The position numbers and the translations under genes were made by a program. From [Mycobacterium] fortunisiensis (GTDB lineage Bacteria; Actinomycetota; Actinomycetes; Mycobacteriales; Mycobacteriaceae): 64,000 bases of DNA. This document shows, in pieces, positions 42,761 through 51,031 of the stretch (positions are counted from its first letter, which is position 1; each line of letters begins with the position of its first letter). Location: positions 8,470-72,469 of the forward strand of contig NZ_VOMB01000006.1 of assembly GCF_019050325.1 (NCBI RefSeq), in the 5' to 3' direction. The notes beneath the pieces were generated by a model. That model did no database searches. It saw nothing but the letters and a program-made list of their open reading frames with translations, and had not been told where the DNA came from.

Positions 42761-43801
42761 ATGAAGCTGGGTCTGCAACTCGGGTACTGGGGCGCGCAGC
42801 CGCCGACCAACCACGCCGAACTCGTCGCCGCCGCCGAGGCCGAAGGATTCGACACCGTCTTCACCGCGGAGGCCTGGGGCTCGGACGCCTACACCCCACT
42901 GGCCTGGTGGGGGCGTGAAACCACCCGGATGCGGCTGGGCACGTCGGTGATCCAGCTGTCCGCCCGCACGCCCACGGCCTGCGCGATGGCCGCGCTGACC
43001 CTCGACCACCTCTCCGGTGGCCGCCACATCCTGGGCCTCGGGGTGTCCGGCCCGCAGGTGGTCGAGGGCTGGTACGGCGCGAAGTTCCCCAAGCCACTGG
43101 CCCGCACCCGCGAGTACATCGACATCCTGCGTCAGGTCTGGGCCCGTGAGGCGCCGGTGCGCAGCGACGGCCCGCACTATCCGCTGCCGCTGACCGGTGA
43201 GGGCACCACCGGCCTGGGTAAGCCGCTCAAGCCGATCACCCACCCACTGCGTGCCGACATCCCGGTCATGCTCGGCGCCGAAGGGCCCAAGAACGTCGCG
43301 CTGGCTGCCGAGATCGCCGACGGCTGGCTGCCGATCTTCTACTCGCCGCGGATCGCCGGCATGTACAACGAGTGGCTCGACGAGGGCTTCGCCCGGCCGG
43401 GCGCCCGGCGCACCCGGGAGACGTTCGAGATCTGCGCGACCGCGCAGGTGGTGGTGACCGACGACCGGCCCGCGATCATGGAGCTGATGAAGCCGCACCT
43501 GGCGCTCTACATGGGCGGAATGGGTTCGGAGGACACCAACTTCCACGCCGAGGTGTACCGCCGGATGGGGTACGCCGAGGTGGTCGACGACGTCACGAAA
43601 CTGTTCCGCTCCGGACAAAAGGACGGGAAAGAGCAGGCCGCCAAGATCATTCCGGACGAACTGGTCGACGACTCCGCGATCGTGGGCAACCTCGACTACG
43701 TCAAGGAGCAGATCAAGGCCTGGGAGGCTTCCGGCGTCACGATGATGGTGGTCGGTGCCCGTTCGGTCGAGCAGATCAAGGATCTTGCCGCGCTGGTGTA
43801 G
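42761..43801 (+). CDS. F420-dependent luciferase-like oxidoreductase, Rv3520c homologue
   Basis: The 346-residue LLM-family enzyme has the N-terminal strand MKLGLQLGYWGAQPP, then TVFTAEAWGSDAYTPLAWWG, GTSVIQLSARTPTACAMAALTLDHLSGGR and the cofactor-binding HILGLGVSGPQVVEGWYG. Length and position match Rv3520c. It is probably an F420-dependent oxidoreductase acting in sterol catabolism; the reaction is not known. It is divergent from the DUF35 gene across a KstR site. Confidence 0.9.
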   Translation: MKLGLQLGYWGAQPPTNHAELVAAAEAEGFDTVFTAEAWGSDAYTPLAWWGRETTRMRLGTSVIQLSARTPTACAMAALTLDHLSGGRHILGLGVSGPQVVEGWYGAKFPKPLARTREYIDILRQVWAREAPVRSDGPHYPLPLTGEGTTGLGKPLKPITHPLRADIPVMLGAEGPKNVALAAEIADGWLPIFYSPRIAGMYNEWLDEGFARPGARRTRETFEICATAQVVVTDDRPAIMELMKPHLALYMGGMGSEDTNFHAEVYRRMGYAEVVDDVTKLFRSGQKDGKEQAAKIIPDELVDDSAIVGNLDYVKEQIKAWEASGVTMMVVGARSVEQIKDLAALV

Positions 43802-43865
43802 CGGTCCAGTTTTCCGACTAGACACTTCCTTGCAGTCTGTCTACTCGAGGTTCTAGATTTATGGC

Positions 43866-44609
43866 GTGAGTCACAGCACTCCCGCTTCCGGGTCCTCGCA
43901 ACACACCGTGGCCGGCACTGTGCTGACGATGCCGGTGCAGATTCGCACCGCCGATCAGCACATGGCGATGTTCTCGGTGGACGCCGACGCCGCACAGCGC
44001 ATGATCGACTACAGCGGCCTGCGCGTGTATCGGCATCGGCCGCACCGCGCGATCGTCGTGCTGATGCTCATGCGCTACCTCGACGGCGATCTCGGCCCCT
44101 ACCTGGAGTACGGCACCAACGTCATGGTCAACCGGCCCGGTTCGCAGGAGGCCGGGCTGCGCCACCTGAGCTCGGCCGGCGCCTTCGTGCACCACCTGCC
44201 CGTCGACGGCGAGTTCACCCTGCAGGCCGGCCGGCAGATCTGGGGTTATCCGAAAGTGCTGGCCGACTTCACCGTTCGCGAGGGCAGGCCGTTCGGTTTC
44301 GAGGTGAGTATCGACGGCCGACTCGCGGTGGGCATGGATTTCGCGCCCGGCTTGCCGGTGCCGTCGGCGCTGACGGCCAAGCCCCAGGTGCAGTCCACCT
44401 ACTCCTGTCTCGACGGGGTGCTACGGGAAACCGAAGGGACGATGCGGCTTTCGGGCGTGCGTTACCGGCCGGGCGGGGTCCGGATCCGGCTGGGGGACCA
44501 CCCGTACGCCAACGAACTTGCGGCGCTGGGCCTGCCCAAACGGGCGCTGCTGTCCAGCGCGGTTCGCAATGTGCAGATGACGTTCGCCGACGCCAAGGAG
44601 ATTTCGTGA
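43866..44609 (+). CDS. Acetoacetate-decarboxylase-family protein, Rv3519 homologue
   Basis: The 247-residue protein shows the acetoacetate decarboxylase-like fold pattern: YLEYGTNVMVNRP, FVHHLPVDGEFTLQAGRQIWGYPKVLADFTV and later AKPQVQSTYSCLDG. The Lys in WGYPKVLAD matches the catalytic lysine region of the family. It corresponds to Rv3519. Translation appears to begin at GTG 43866 (SHSTPASG), close to a degenerate half-site of the KstR pattern. Its stop overlaps the cyp142 start (GTGA), so both are coupled. The actual reaction is unknown. Confidence 0.85.
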   Translation: MSHSTPASGSSQHTVAGTVLTMPVQIRTADQHMAMFSVDADAAQRMIDYSGLRVYRHRPHRAIVVLMLMRYLDGDLGPYLEYGTNVMVNRPGSQEAGLRHLSSAGAFVHHLPVDGEFTLQAGRQIWGYPKVLADFTVREGRPFGFEVSIDGRLAVGMDFAPGLPVPSALTAKPQVQSTYSCLDGVLRETEGTMRLSGVRYRPGGVRIRLGDHPYANELAALGLPKRALLSSAVRNVQMTFADAKEIS

Positions 44610-45841
44610 CCCAGGTCCTGCTCAAGCCCGATGTCGACCTCACCAACGGCACCTTCTATGCCGACGGCGGAGCGCGGGAGGCCTACCGCTGGATGCGGGC
44701 CAACGAGCCGGTGTTCCGCGATCGCAACGGTTTGGCGGCGGCCACGACGTATGCGGCGGTGATCGATGCCGAACGCAACCCGGAACTGTTCTCCAGCACC
44801 GGCGGCATCCGTCCGGACCAGCCCGGCATGCCGTACATGATCGACATGGACGATCCGGCACATGTGTTGCGCCGCAAGCTGGTCAACTCCGGCTTCACCC
44901 GCAAGCGGGTGATGGACAAGGTGCCCTCGATCGTGACGCTGTGCGACACTCTGATCGACGCCGTGTGCGAGAAGGGCGAGTGCGACTTCGTCCGCGACAT
45001 CGCCGCGCCGCTGCCGATGGCAGTGATCGGTGACATGCTCGGGGTGCTGCCCACCGAACGCGACATGCTGCTGAAGTGGTCGGACGACCTGGTGTGCGGG
45101 CTGAGCTCGCACCTGGACGAAACGGCGATCACGAAGCTGATGGACACCTTCGCCGCCTACACCGCGTTCACCATGGAGGTGATCGCCAAGCGGCGGGCCG
45201 ACCCCACCGAGGACCTGTTCTCGGTCCTGGTCAACGCCGAGGTGGAGGGCCAGCGGATGAGCGATGACGAGATCGTCATGGAGACGCTGCTGATCCTGAT
45301 CGGCGGCGACGAGACCACCCGGCACACCCTGTCCGGTGGCACCGAACAGCTGCTGCGTCACCGTGCGCAATGGGATCGGCTCGTCGCGGATGAGCGCTTG
45401 CGCGAAGACCATGAAGGACGCCAGGAGGCCCTGCCCGGTGCGATCGAGGAGATGCTGCGCTGGACCTCGCCGGTGAAGAACATGTGCCGGACCCTGACCG
45501 CCGACACCGCCTTCCACGGAACCGAACTGAAGGCCGGCGAGAAGATCATGTTGATGTTCGAATCGGCCAACTTCGACGAGGCGGTTTTCGACAACCCTGA
45601 TGACTTCGATATCGGTCGGAACCCCAACAGCCACATGGCTTTCGGTTTCGGGACACATTTCTGCCTGGGTAACCAGCTGGCCCGGCTGGAACTGCGGCTG
45701 ATGATCGAGCGCCTGCTCGCCCGGCTGCCCGATCTCCGGCTGGCCGACGACAATCAGTTGCCGTTGCGCCCGGCCAACTTCGTCAGCGGGCTGGAATCGA
45801 TGCCGGTGGTGTTCACCCCGACGGCCCCGGTGGGAGCCTGA
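44606..45841 (+). CDS. cyp142: Cytochrome P450 CYP142, with short insertion
   Basis: This 411-residue P450 oxidises the terminal methyl of the cholesterol or cholestenone side chain to the 26-carboxylate, alongside CYP125. The I-helix motif is LILIGGDETTRHT near residue 232, the ExxR region is IEEMLRWTSPVKN, and the haem Cys353 is in FGFGTHFCLGNQLAR. Compared with M. tuberculosis CYP142 as I recall it, there are about ten extra residues (DERLREDHEGRQEA) between QWDRLVA and LPGAIEEM, encoded by the repeat at 45388-45414. The insertion sits in a surface loop before the K helix and keeps the frame, so activity may persist. Confidence 0.95.
   Translation: MTQVLLKPDVDLTNGTFYADGGAREAYRWMRANEPVFRDRNGLAAATTYAAVIDAERNPELFSSTGGIRPDQPGMPYMIDMDDPAHVLRRKLVNSGFTRKRVMDKVPSIVTLCDTLIDAVCEKGECDFVRDIAAPLPMAVIGDMLGVLPTERDMLLKWSDDLVCGLSSHLDETAITKLMDTFAAYTAFTMEVIAKRRADPTEDLFSVLVNAEVEGQRMSDDEIVMETLLILIGGDETTRHTLSGGTEQLLRHRAQWDRLVADERLREDHEGRQEALPGAIEEMLRWTSPVKNMCRTLTADTAFHGTELKAGEKIMLMFESANFDEAVFDNPDDFDIGRNPNSHMAFGFGTHFCLGNQLARLELRLMIERLLARLPDLRLADDNQLPLRPANFVSGLESMPVVFTPTAPVGA
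45388..45414 (+). repeat. Copy of the GATGAGCGCTTGCGCGAAGA repeat inside cyp142
   Basis: The 20-base core is identical to the tandem repeat at 63261-63345 and is followed by CCATGA, with one base deleted relative to the yrbE4 copies. It lies at the point where CYP142 is about ten residues longer than its M. tuberculosis counterpart. Confidence 0.85.
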
Positions 45842-45986
45842 TGACGACGCCGCTCAGGCCCTGTGTACACCTAGGCGCCAGTTAAGCATCCGCTGTGCAA
45901 GGGCGTTCACAGGTTTCGCATAGCACGTCTAATTAGATAGCCTCTTCAAATCGGGGGATGAACGCGACGATTGAAGGGTGCATGTA
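45842..45986. other. Intergenic region with AT-rich palindrome before the proline-rich gene
   Basis: A 145-bp gap with no RNA gene seen. TCTAATTAGA at 45928-45937 is a perfect 10-bp palindrome and is locally AT rich, so it may be part of the promoter or an operator for the exported protein. Confidence 0.35.
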
Positions 45987-46343
45987 ATGGCACGACATCT
46001 AACCGGGCGCAAATTGACAAGTGGTGTGGTGCTGGGCGGGGCGCTGCTGGCCGGAGCCTTGGGGGTGGCCGGGCAGGCGAGCGCGGCACCGGTTCCGGCG
46101 CCGACGAGCCTGCAGGCCGGGGGGCCGGCCCCGCTGTTCTCCCCGCCGGCGCCGCCGTTACGGCCGTGGGGACCGCCTCCCCCTCCGCCTCCACCACCGC
46201 CATTCTGGGGTCCACCGCCGCCACCCCCGCCACCGTTCTGGGGGCCGCCGCCCCCGCCGCGGCCGTGGGGTCCGCCGCCCCCGCCTCCTCCGGGGCACTG
46301 GGGACCGCCGGGGCATGGCGGACCGCCCGGACACTGGCACTAG
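45987..46343 (+). CDS. Exported proline-rich low-complexity protein
   Basis: The 118-residue protein has a clear signal peptide (RHLTGRKL then a hydrophobic core, cut near QASA-AP). The mature part is almost entirely proline with Trp-Gly spacers: runs of 9-10 prolines separated by FWGPP or RPWGPP, ending in a Gly/His tail (GHWGPPGHGGPPGHWH). This could be a cell-wall-associated or metal-binding polyproline protein; no catalytic domain is present and no function is known. GAAGG upstream supports the ATG at 45987. It is followed by a terminator shared with echA19. The insertion of such a gene into the sterol block has no M. tuberculosis counterpart that I recall. Confidence 0.75.
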   Translation: MARHLTGRKLTSGVVLGGALLAGALGVAGQASAAPVPAPTSLQAGGPAPLFSPPAPPLRPWGPPPPPPPPPPFWGPPPPPPPPFWGPPPPPRPWGPPPPPPPGHWGPPGHGGPPGHWH

Positions 46344-46355
46344 GGCACTGAAAGC

Positions 46356-46390
46356 ACTGAGGCCCTGCTCGATTCGAGCTGGGCCTCAGT
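46356..46390. terminator. Hairpin terminator between proline-rich gene and echA19
   Basis: ACTGAGGCCC (46356-46365) pairs perfectly with GGGCCTCAGT (46381-46390), and an inner GCTCG/CGAGC pair extends the stem. It lies between two convergent genes and can serve both. There is no U tract, as is common in mycobacteria. Confidence 0.75.
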
Positions 46391-46403
46391 CGCGTGCCGG
46401 GTG

Positions 46404-47213
46404 TTACTTCATCTGGAAGTTCGGTGCCCGCTTCTCCTTGAACGCCAGCGGGCCCTCCTTGGCGTCGGCCGACAGGAACACCGGGATGCCATTGGCGGTG
46501 TCGGGCTTGAACGCGTCGTTCTCGTGCATGCCCTCGGTCTCGCGGATGGTCTTGAGAATCGCCTGCACGGCCAGCGGGCCGTTGTTGTTGATCACCTCGG
46601 CGATCTCCAAGGCCTTGTCCAACGCGGAACCGTCGGGCACGACGTAGCCGATCAGGCCGTAGGACAGCGCCTCGGCCGCGGTGATGTGCCGTCCGGTGAG
46701 CAGCAGATCGCAGGCGATGGTGTAGGGGATCTGGCGGACCAGGCGCACCGCCGAGCCGCCCATCGGGTACAGGCTCCACTTGGCCTCGGAGATGCCGAAC
46801 TTGGCGCTCTCGCCGGCGACCCGGATGTCGGTGCCCTGCAGGATCTCGGTGCCCCCGGCGATGGCCGGGCCCTCGACCGCGGCGATCAGCGGCTTGGTGA
46901 GCCGACGGCCTTTGAGCAGGCCTTCGATCTTCGACGGGTCGTAGCTGCCGTCCTTGAACGAATCACCCGGCGGCTTCTTCGTCGCGCCCTTGAGATCCAT
47001 GCCCGCGCAGAAGTACCCACCGGCGCCGGTGAGGATGCAGGTCCGGATCTCCGGATCGTTGTCGACGCGGTCCCAGGCCTCGACCATGATCGAGAGCATC
47101 TCGGTGGAAAGCGCGTTGCGCGCCTCCGGCCGGTTCAGCGTCAGGATCAGGGTGTGTCCGCGCTGCTCAATGAGGGCGTCGGGCCCTTTTTCTGCGTCTT
47201 TTTGGTCACTCAC
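46404..47213 (-). CDS. echA19: Enoyl-CoA hydratase EchA19
   Basis: This 269-residue crotonase-family enzyme hydrates the enoyl-CoA formed during cholesterol side-chain beta-oxidation. The oxyanion-hole segments are [12 protein letters not shown] (about residue 66) and [20 protein letters not shown], followed by the catalytic-acid region [15 protein letters not shown]. Sequence and position match Rv3516. It starts at GTG 47213 and is divergent from fadD19 with a KstR site between them. Confidence 0.93.
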   Translation of the reverse strand: MSDQKDAEKGPDALIEQRGHTLILTLNRPEARNALSTEMLSIMVEAWDRVDNDPEIRTCILTGAGGYFCAGMDLKGATKKPPGDSFKDGSYDPSKIEGLLKGRRLTKPLIAAVEGPAIAGGTEILQGTDIRVAGESAKFGISEAKWSLYPMGGSAVRLVRQIPYTIACDLLLTGRHITAAEALSYGLIGYVVPDGSALDKALEIAEVINNNGPLAVQAILKTIRETEGMHENDAFKPDTANGIPVFLSADAKEGPLAFKEKRAPNFQMK

Positions 47214-47258
47214 GGACAGTCAGCTCCTATGCATTTTCAACCCAGACTTGTCTCGAAA

Positions 47259-47272
47259 TGTAACACGTTCTA
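47259..47272. promoter_or_regulatory. KstR-type operator TGTAACACGTTCTA between echA19 and fadD19
   Basis: Exact match to TNNAACNNGTTNNA in a 70-bp divergent gap. It ends 11 bp before the fadD19 start, so the fadD19 transcript is likely leaderless or nearly so. Confidence 0.82.
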
Positions 47273-47283
47273 GTTTAGGTTCT

Positions 47284-48936
47284 GTGGCTCTGAATATTGC
47301 GGATCTTGCCGAGCACGCCATCGACGCTGTGCCTGACCGTGTCGCCCTGATTTGTGGCGACGAGCAGCTGACCTATGCGCAGTTGGAGGAGAAGGCCAAC
47401 CGCCTGGCCCACTATCTGATCTCCCAGGGCGTCAAGAAGGACGACAAGGTCGGCCTGTATTGCCGCAACCGCATCGAGATCGTGATCGGGATGCTGGGCA
47501 TCGTGAAGGCCGGCGCGATCCTGGTCAACGTCAACTTCCGTTACGTCGAAGGCGAGCTGAAGTACCTGTTCGAGAACTCGGACATGGTCGCGCTGATCCA
47601 CGAGCGCCGCTACGCCGACCGGGTGGCCAACGTGCTGCCGGAGACCCCGTTGGTCAAGACCGTGCTCGTCGTCGAAGACGGATCAGATGACGATTACCAG
47701 CGCTACGGCGGTGTTGCCTTCGAGGACGCGCTGGCGCAGGGCTCGCCCGAGCGTGACTTCGGCCCGCGTAGCGAAGACGACATCTACCTGCTCTACACCG
47801 GCGGCACCACCGGGTTCCCCAAGGGCGTCATGTGGCGCCACGAGGACATCTACCGAGTGTTGTTCGGCGGCACCGACTTCGCCACCGGCGAGCCCGTGGC
47901 CGACGAGTACGACCTGTCCAAGCAGGCCGTGGCCAACCCGCCGATGATCCGGCTGCCCATCCCGCCGATGATCCATGGCGCGACCCAGTCGGCCACCTGG
48001 ATGGCCCTTTTCACCGGGCACACCGTGGTGCTGATGCCGGAGTTCGACGCCGACGCGGCGTGGCGGATGATCCACGAGCACAAGGTCAATCTGCTGTTCT
48101 TCACCGGCGACGCGATGGCTCGGCCGCTGCTCGATGCGTTGTTGGCCCACCAGGACGCCGGCAACCAATATGACCTGTCGTCACTGTTCCTGTTGGCCAG
48201 CACCGCGGCCCTGTTCTCCACGAGCCTCAAGGAGAAGTTCCTCGAGCTGCTGCCCAACCGGATCATCACCGACTCGATCGGCTCCTCGGAGACCGGCTTC
48301 GGCGGTACCAGCATCGTGGCCAAGGGCCAGAGCCACACCGGCGGCCCGCGCGTCACCATCGACAAGACCACCAAGGTGCTCGACGAGGACGGCAACGAGG
48401 TGGTGCCGGGCTCGGGTGTGCGCGGCATCATCGCCAAGTGCGGCCACATCCCGGTCGGTTACTTCAAGGACGAGAAGAAGACCGCCGAGACCTTCCGTAC
48501 CTACAACGGGGTGCGTTACGCCATCCCGGGTGACTACGCCGAGGTCGAGGCCGACGGCAGCGTGACCATGCTGGGTCGCGGTTCGGTGTCGATCAACAGC
48601 GGTGGCGAGAAGATCTACCCCGAAGAGGTCGAGGCCGCGCTCAAGGGGCACCCGGATGTGTTCGACGCGCTGGTGGTCGGCGTGCCCGACGAGCGCTTCG
48701 GACAGCACGTCGCCGCCGTCGTGCAACCCAGGGAGGGCGCCCGCCCGACGCTGGCCGACCTTGACGCCTTCGTCCGCAGCGAGATCGCCGGATACAAGGT
48801 GCCGCGCAGCCTGTGGCTGGTCGATGAGGTCAAGCGGTCGCCCGCGGGCAAGCCCGATTACCGCTGGGCCAAGGACCAGACCGAAGAGCGCGCCGCCGAC
48901 GAGGTGCACGCCAACCATGTGGGAGCCAAATCCTGA
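47284..48936 (+). CDS. fadD19: Steroid-26-oyl-CoA synthetase FadD19
   Basis: The 550-residue acyl-CoA synthetase activates the C26 carboxylate of the oxidised cholesterol side chain. The AMP-binding signature is LLYTGGTTGFPKGVMWRHED near residue 168. Further motifs are SIGSSETGFGGTS, GDYAEVEADGSVTMLGRGSVSINSGGEKIYPEEVE and the C-terminal Lys in RSPAGKPDYRW. The GTG at 47284 gives a length close to M. tuberculosis FadD19; a longer upstream frame would overlap echA19. Its stop overlaps the next gene (TGATG). Confidence 0.94.
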   Translation: MALNIADLAEHAIDAVPDRVALICGDEQLTYAQLEEKANRLAHYLISQGVKKDDKVGLYCRNRIEIVIGMLGIVKAGAILVNVNFRYVEGELKYLFENSDMVALIHERRYADRVANVLPETPLVKTVLVVEDGSDDDYQRYGGVAFEDALAQGSPERDFGPRSEDDIYLLYTGGTTGFPKGVMWRHEDIYRVLFGGTDFATGEPVADEYDLSKQAVANPPMIRLPIPPMIHGATQSATWMALFTGHTVVLMPEFDADAAWRMIHEHKVNLLFFTGDAMARPLLDALLAHQDAGNQYDLSSLFLLASTAALFSTSLKEKFLELLPNRIITDSIGSSETGFGGTSIVAKGQSHTGGPRVTIDKTTKVLDEDGNEVVPGSGVRGIIAKCGHIPVGYFKDEKKTAETFRTYNGVRYAIPGDYAEVEADGSVTMLGRGSVSINSGGEKIYPEEVEAALKGHPDVFDALVVGVPDERFGQHVAAVVQPREGARPTLADLDAFVRSEIAGYKVPRSLWLVDEVKRSPAGKPDYRWAKDQTEERAADEVHANHVGAKS

Positions 48937-50057
48937 TGAAGACCGAACTCTGCGAGCGGTTCGGGGTCGAATACCCGATCTTCGTCTTCACCCCGTCGGA
49001 GAAGGTGGCTGCCGCGGTCACCCGGGCCGGCGGCATGGGGGTGTTGGGCTGCGTGCGGTTCAACGATCCCGACGAGCTGGACAACGTGTTGTCCTGGATG
49101 GACGCCAACACCGACGGCAAGCCGTACGGCGTCGACGTGGTGATGCCGAACAAGATCCCCACCGAGGGCACCGCCGTCGACATCGACAAGCTCATCCCGC
49201 AGGCGCACCGCGACTTCGTCGCGAAAACCCTTGCCGATCTTGGTGTTCCACCGCTTCCCGATGACGATGAGCACAACGCCGGGGTACTGGGCTGGCTGCA
49301 CTCGGTGGCCCGCAGCCATGTCGAGGTGGCGCTGCGGCACCCGATCAAGCTGATCGCCAACGCGCTGGGCTCCCCGCCCAACGACGTCATCAAGCAGGTC
49401 CACGAGGCCGGTGTCCCGGTGGCCGCCCTGGCCGGCAGCGCCAAGCATGCGCTCAGCCACGTAGCCAACGGGGTGGACATCGTGATCGCCCAGGGGCACG
49501 AGGCCGGCGGGCACACCGGTGAGATCGGCTCGGTGGTGCTGTGGCCGGAGATCGCCGAGGCGGTCGAGGGCAAGGCCGCGGTATTGGCCGCCGGCGGGAT
49601 CGGTACCGGCAAGCAGGTGGCCGCGGCGCTGGCGTTGGGTGCGCAGGGGGTCTGGATGGGCTCGGCGTTCCTGACCGCGGCCGAATACGACCTGGGTGTG
49701 CGCCGCGAGTCGGGCGCCTCGGTGATCCAGGAGGCGCTGCTGAAGGCCACTTCCGCCGACACCGTGCGCAGCCGGATCTACTCGGGCAAGCCGGCGCGAC
49801 TGCTCAAGAGCCGCTGGACCGACGCCTGGGAGGCCCCGGGCGCACCTGATGCGCTGCCGATGCCGCTGCAGAACATCCTGGTCGGCGAGGCGCATCAACG
49901 GATGAGCCGGTCCGACGATCCGACCGCGGTTGCCATGCCGGTGGGGCAGATCGTGGGGCGGATGAACGAGATCCGGCCGGCCGCCGACATCATCGCCGAG
50001 CTGGTGAGTGGTTTCGAAGCCGCGACCAAGCGTCTGGACGGCATCGCCGGAAGCTGA
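48936..50057 (+). CDS. Nitronate-monooxygenase-like flavoprotein
   Basis: The 373-residue FMN TIM-barrel protein has CERFGVEYPIFVFTPSEKVAAAVTRAGGMGVLG, the catalytic-His region IAQGHEAGGHTGEIGS near residue 190 and the FMN phosphate loop AAGGIGTGKQVAAALALGAQGVWMGSAFL. Relatives include nitronate monooxygenases and IpdC, a flavoprotein of steroid C/D-ring degradation. One-base overlap with fadD19 implies joint expression under KstR. The substrate may be a sterol intermediate rather than a nitronate. Confidence 0.85.
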   Translation: MKTELCERFGVEYPIFVFTPSEKVAAAVTRAGGMGVLGCVRFNDPDELDNVLSWMDANTDGKPYGVDVVMPNKIPTEGTAVDIDKLIPQAHRDFVAKTLADLGVPPLPDDDEHNAGVLGWLHSVARSHVEVALRHPIKLIANALGSPPNDVIKQVHEAGVPVAALAGSAKHALSHVANGVDIVIAQGHEAGGHTGEIGSVVLWPEIAEAVEGKAAVLAAGGIGTGKQVAAALALGAQGVWMGSAFLTAAEYDLGVRRESGASVIQEALLKATSADTVRSRIYSGKPARLLKSRWTDAWEAPGAPDALPMPLQNILVGEAHQRMSRSDDPTAVAMPVGQIVGRMNEIRPAADIIAELVSGFEAATKRLDGIAGS

Positions 50058-50109
50058 GTCTGAACGCAGGCCCGATGCTTTTCCGGCGCTCACCGGTAGG
50101 GTCGAGGCG

Positions 50110-50964
50110 GTGAACGAAGCAGAGGCACTCGCCGCGAACCGTGCCAACTGGGACGATCGGGCCGATGTCCACGCCCGTTCCCAGATGTATGACGTGGCAG
50201 GGTTTCTGGCGGACCCGACCGAGATCTCGCGGGTCGTGCTCAACGACCTCGAGGTGCTGGCGCCGCACCTGCCCGAAGCCGGGGTGACGGGCCGTTCGCT
50301 GTTGCACCTGCAATGCCACATCGGTACCGACACCGTGTCCTGGGCGCGGCTGGGAGCCCGCGACGTGCATGGCGTGGATCTGTCGCCGAACTCGCTGCGG
50401 CACGCGGCCAGGATCGCGGCGGCCGACGGTCGTGAGATCACCTGGGTCGAGGGCGATGCCCGGTTCGCCTCGACGCTGATCCAGCGGCGCTTCGAGACCG
50501 TGGTGACCAGTGCTGGAACCATCGTGTGGCTGCCCGAACTCGTCAACTGGGCGCGATCGATCCACGATCTGCTCGAGCCGGGCGGGGTGTTCCTGATCCG
50601 TGACGATCATCCGATCCTCGGGGCGATGGACTTCGAACCGTGGGAGATCACCGACGACTACCTCAGCGGCGGCGGTGCCCGAACCTACGACGACGCAGGG
50701 ACTTACACCGAGAACTCGGCCGGACAGATCATCCATGTGCGTAATCATGAGTGGCGTCATGATCTGGCCGAAGTCGTCACTTCACTGCTGCAGGCCGGCC
50801 TCGTCATCGAGTCGTTTGCCGAGCTGCCCTATATGGACTGGCCAGCCTTCCCGGATCTTGTGGCATGCCCGCAAGGGTGGGCCCTGCCGCTGGGAACGCC
50901 GAGGATCCCGCTGAACTTCGCGGTCGTGGCGCGGCGTCCCCAAATCACTGAACCGGCCCCGTGA
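50110..50964 (+). CDS. Class I SAM-dependent methyltransferase
   Basis: The 284-residue protein has the SAM-binding motif LLHLQCHIGTDTVSWARLGA near residue 63, the acidic loop VHGVDLSPNSLRHA and VEGDARFAS. Proteins of this kind (methyltransf_11/25) are common in mycobacteria and the substrate cannot be read from sequence. It starts at a GTG, 52 bp after the flavoprotein, and could share its transcript. Confidence 0.85.
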   Translation: MNEAEALAANRANWDDRADVHARSQMYDVAGFLADPTEISRVVLNDLEVLAPHLPEAGVTGRSLLHLQCHIGTDTVSWARLGARDVHGVDLSPNSLRHAARIAAADGREITWVEGDARFASTLIQRRFETVVTSAGTIVWLPELVNWARSIHDLLEPGGVFLIRDDHPILGAMDFEPWEITDDYLSGGGARTYDDAGTYTENSAGQIIHVRNHEWRHDLAEVVTSLLQAGLVIESFAELPYMDWPAFPDLVACPQGWALPLGTPRIPLNFAVVARRPQITEPAP

Positions 50965-51031
50965 CATCGCCGAGCTGTGTTTGGCGTTCGAGGTGGACCG
51001 CCAGCTGCCGTGACCTGTTCGCGCTGAGAAA

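Noticed and set aside
43842..43855. Possible KstR site before the Rv3519 homologue (TACTCGAGGTTCTA)
   Set aside because: The left half-site (AAC) is not present; only the GTT half and flanks match.
46344..46403. Direct repeat GCACTGA-AAGCACTGA before the terminator as a regulatory site
   Set aside because: It is better explained as the base of the terminator stem; there is no promoter nearby.
45946..46779. Minus-strand frame across the proline-rich gene and part of echA19
   Set aside because: It is the complement of proline codons (Gly/Trp/Arg-rich), crosses a terminator and shares sequence with echA19 in another frame.
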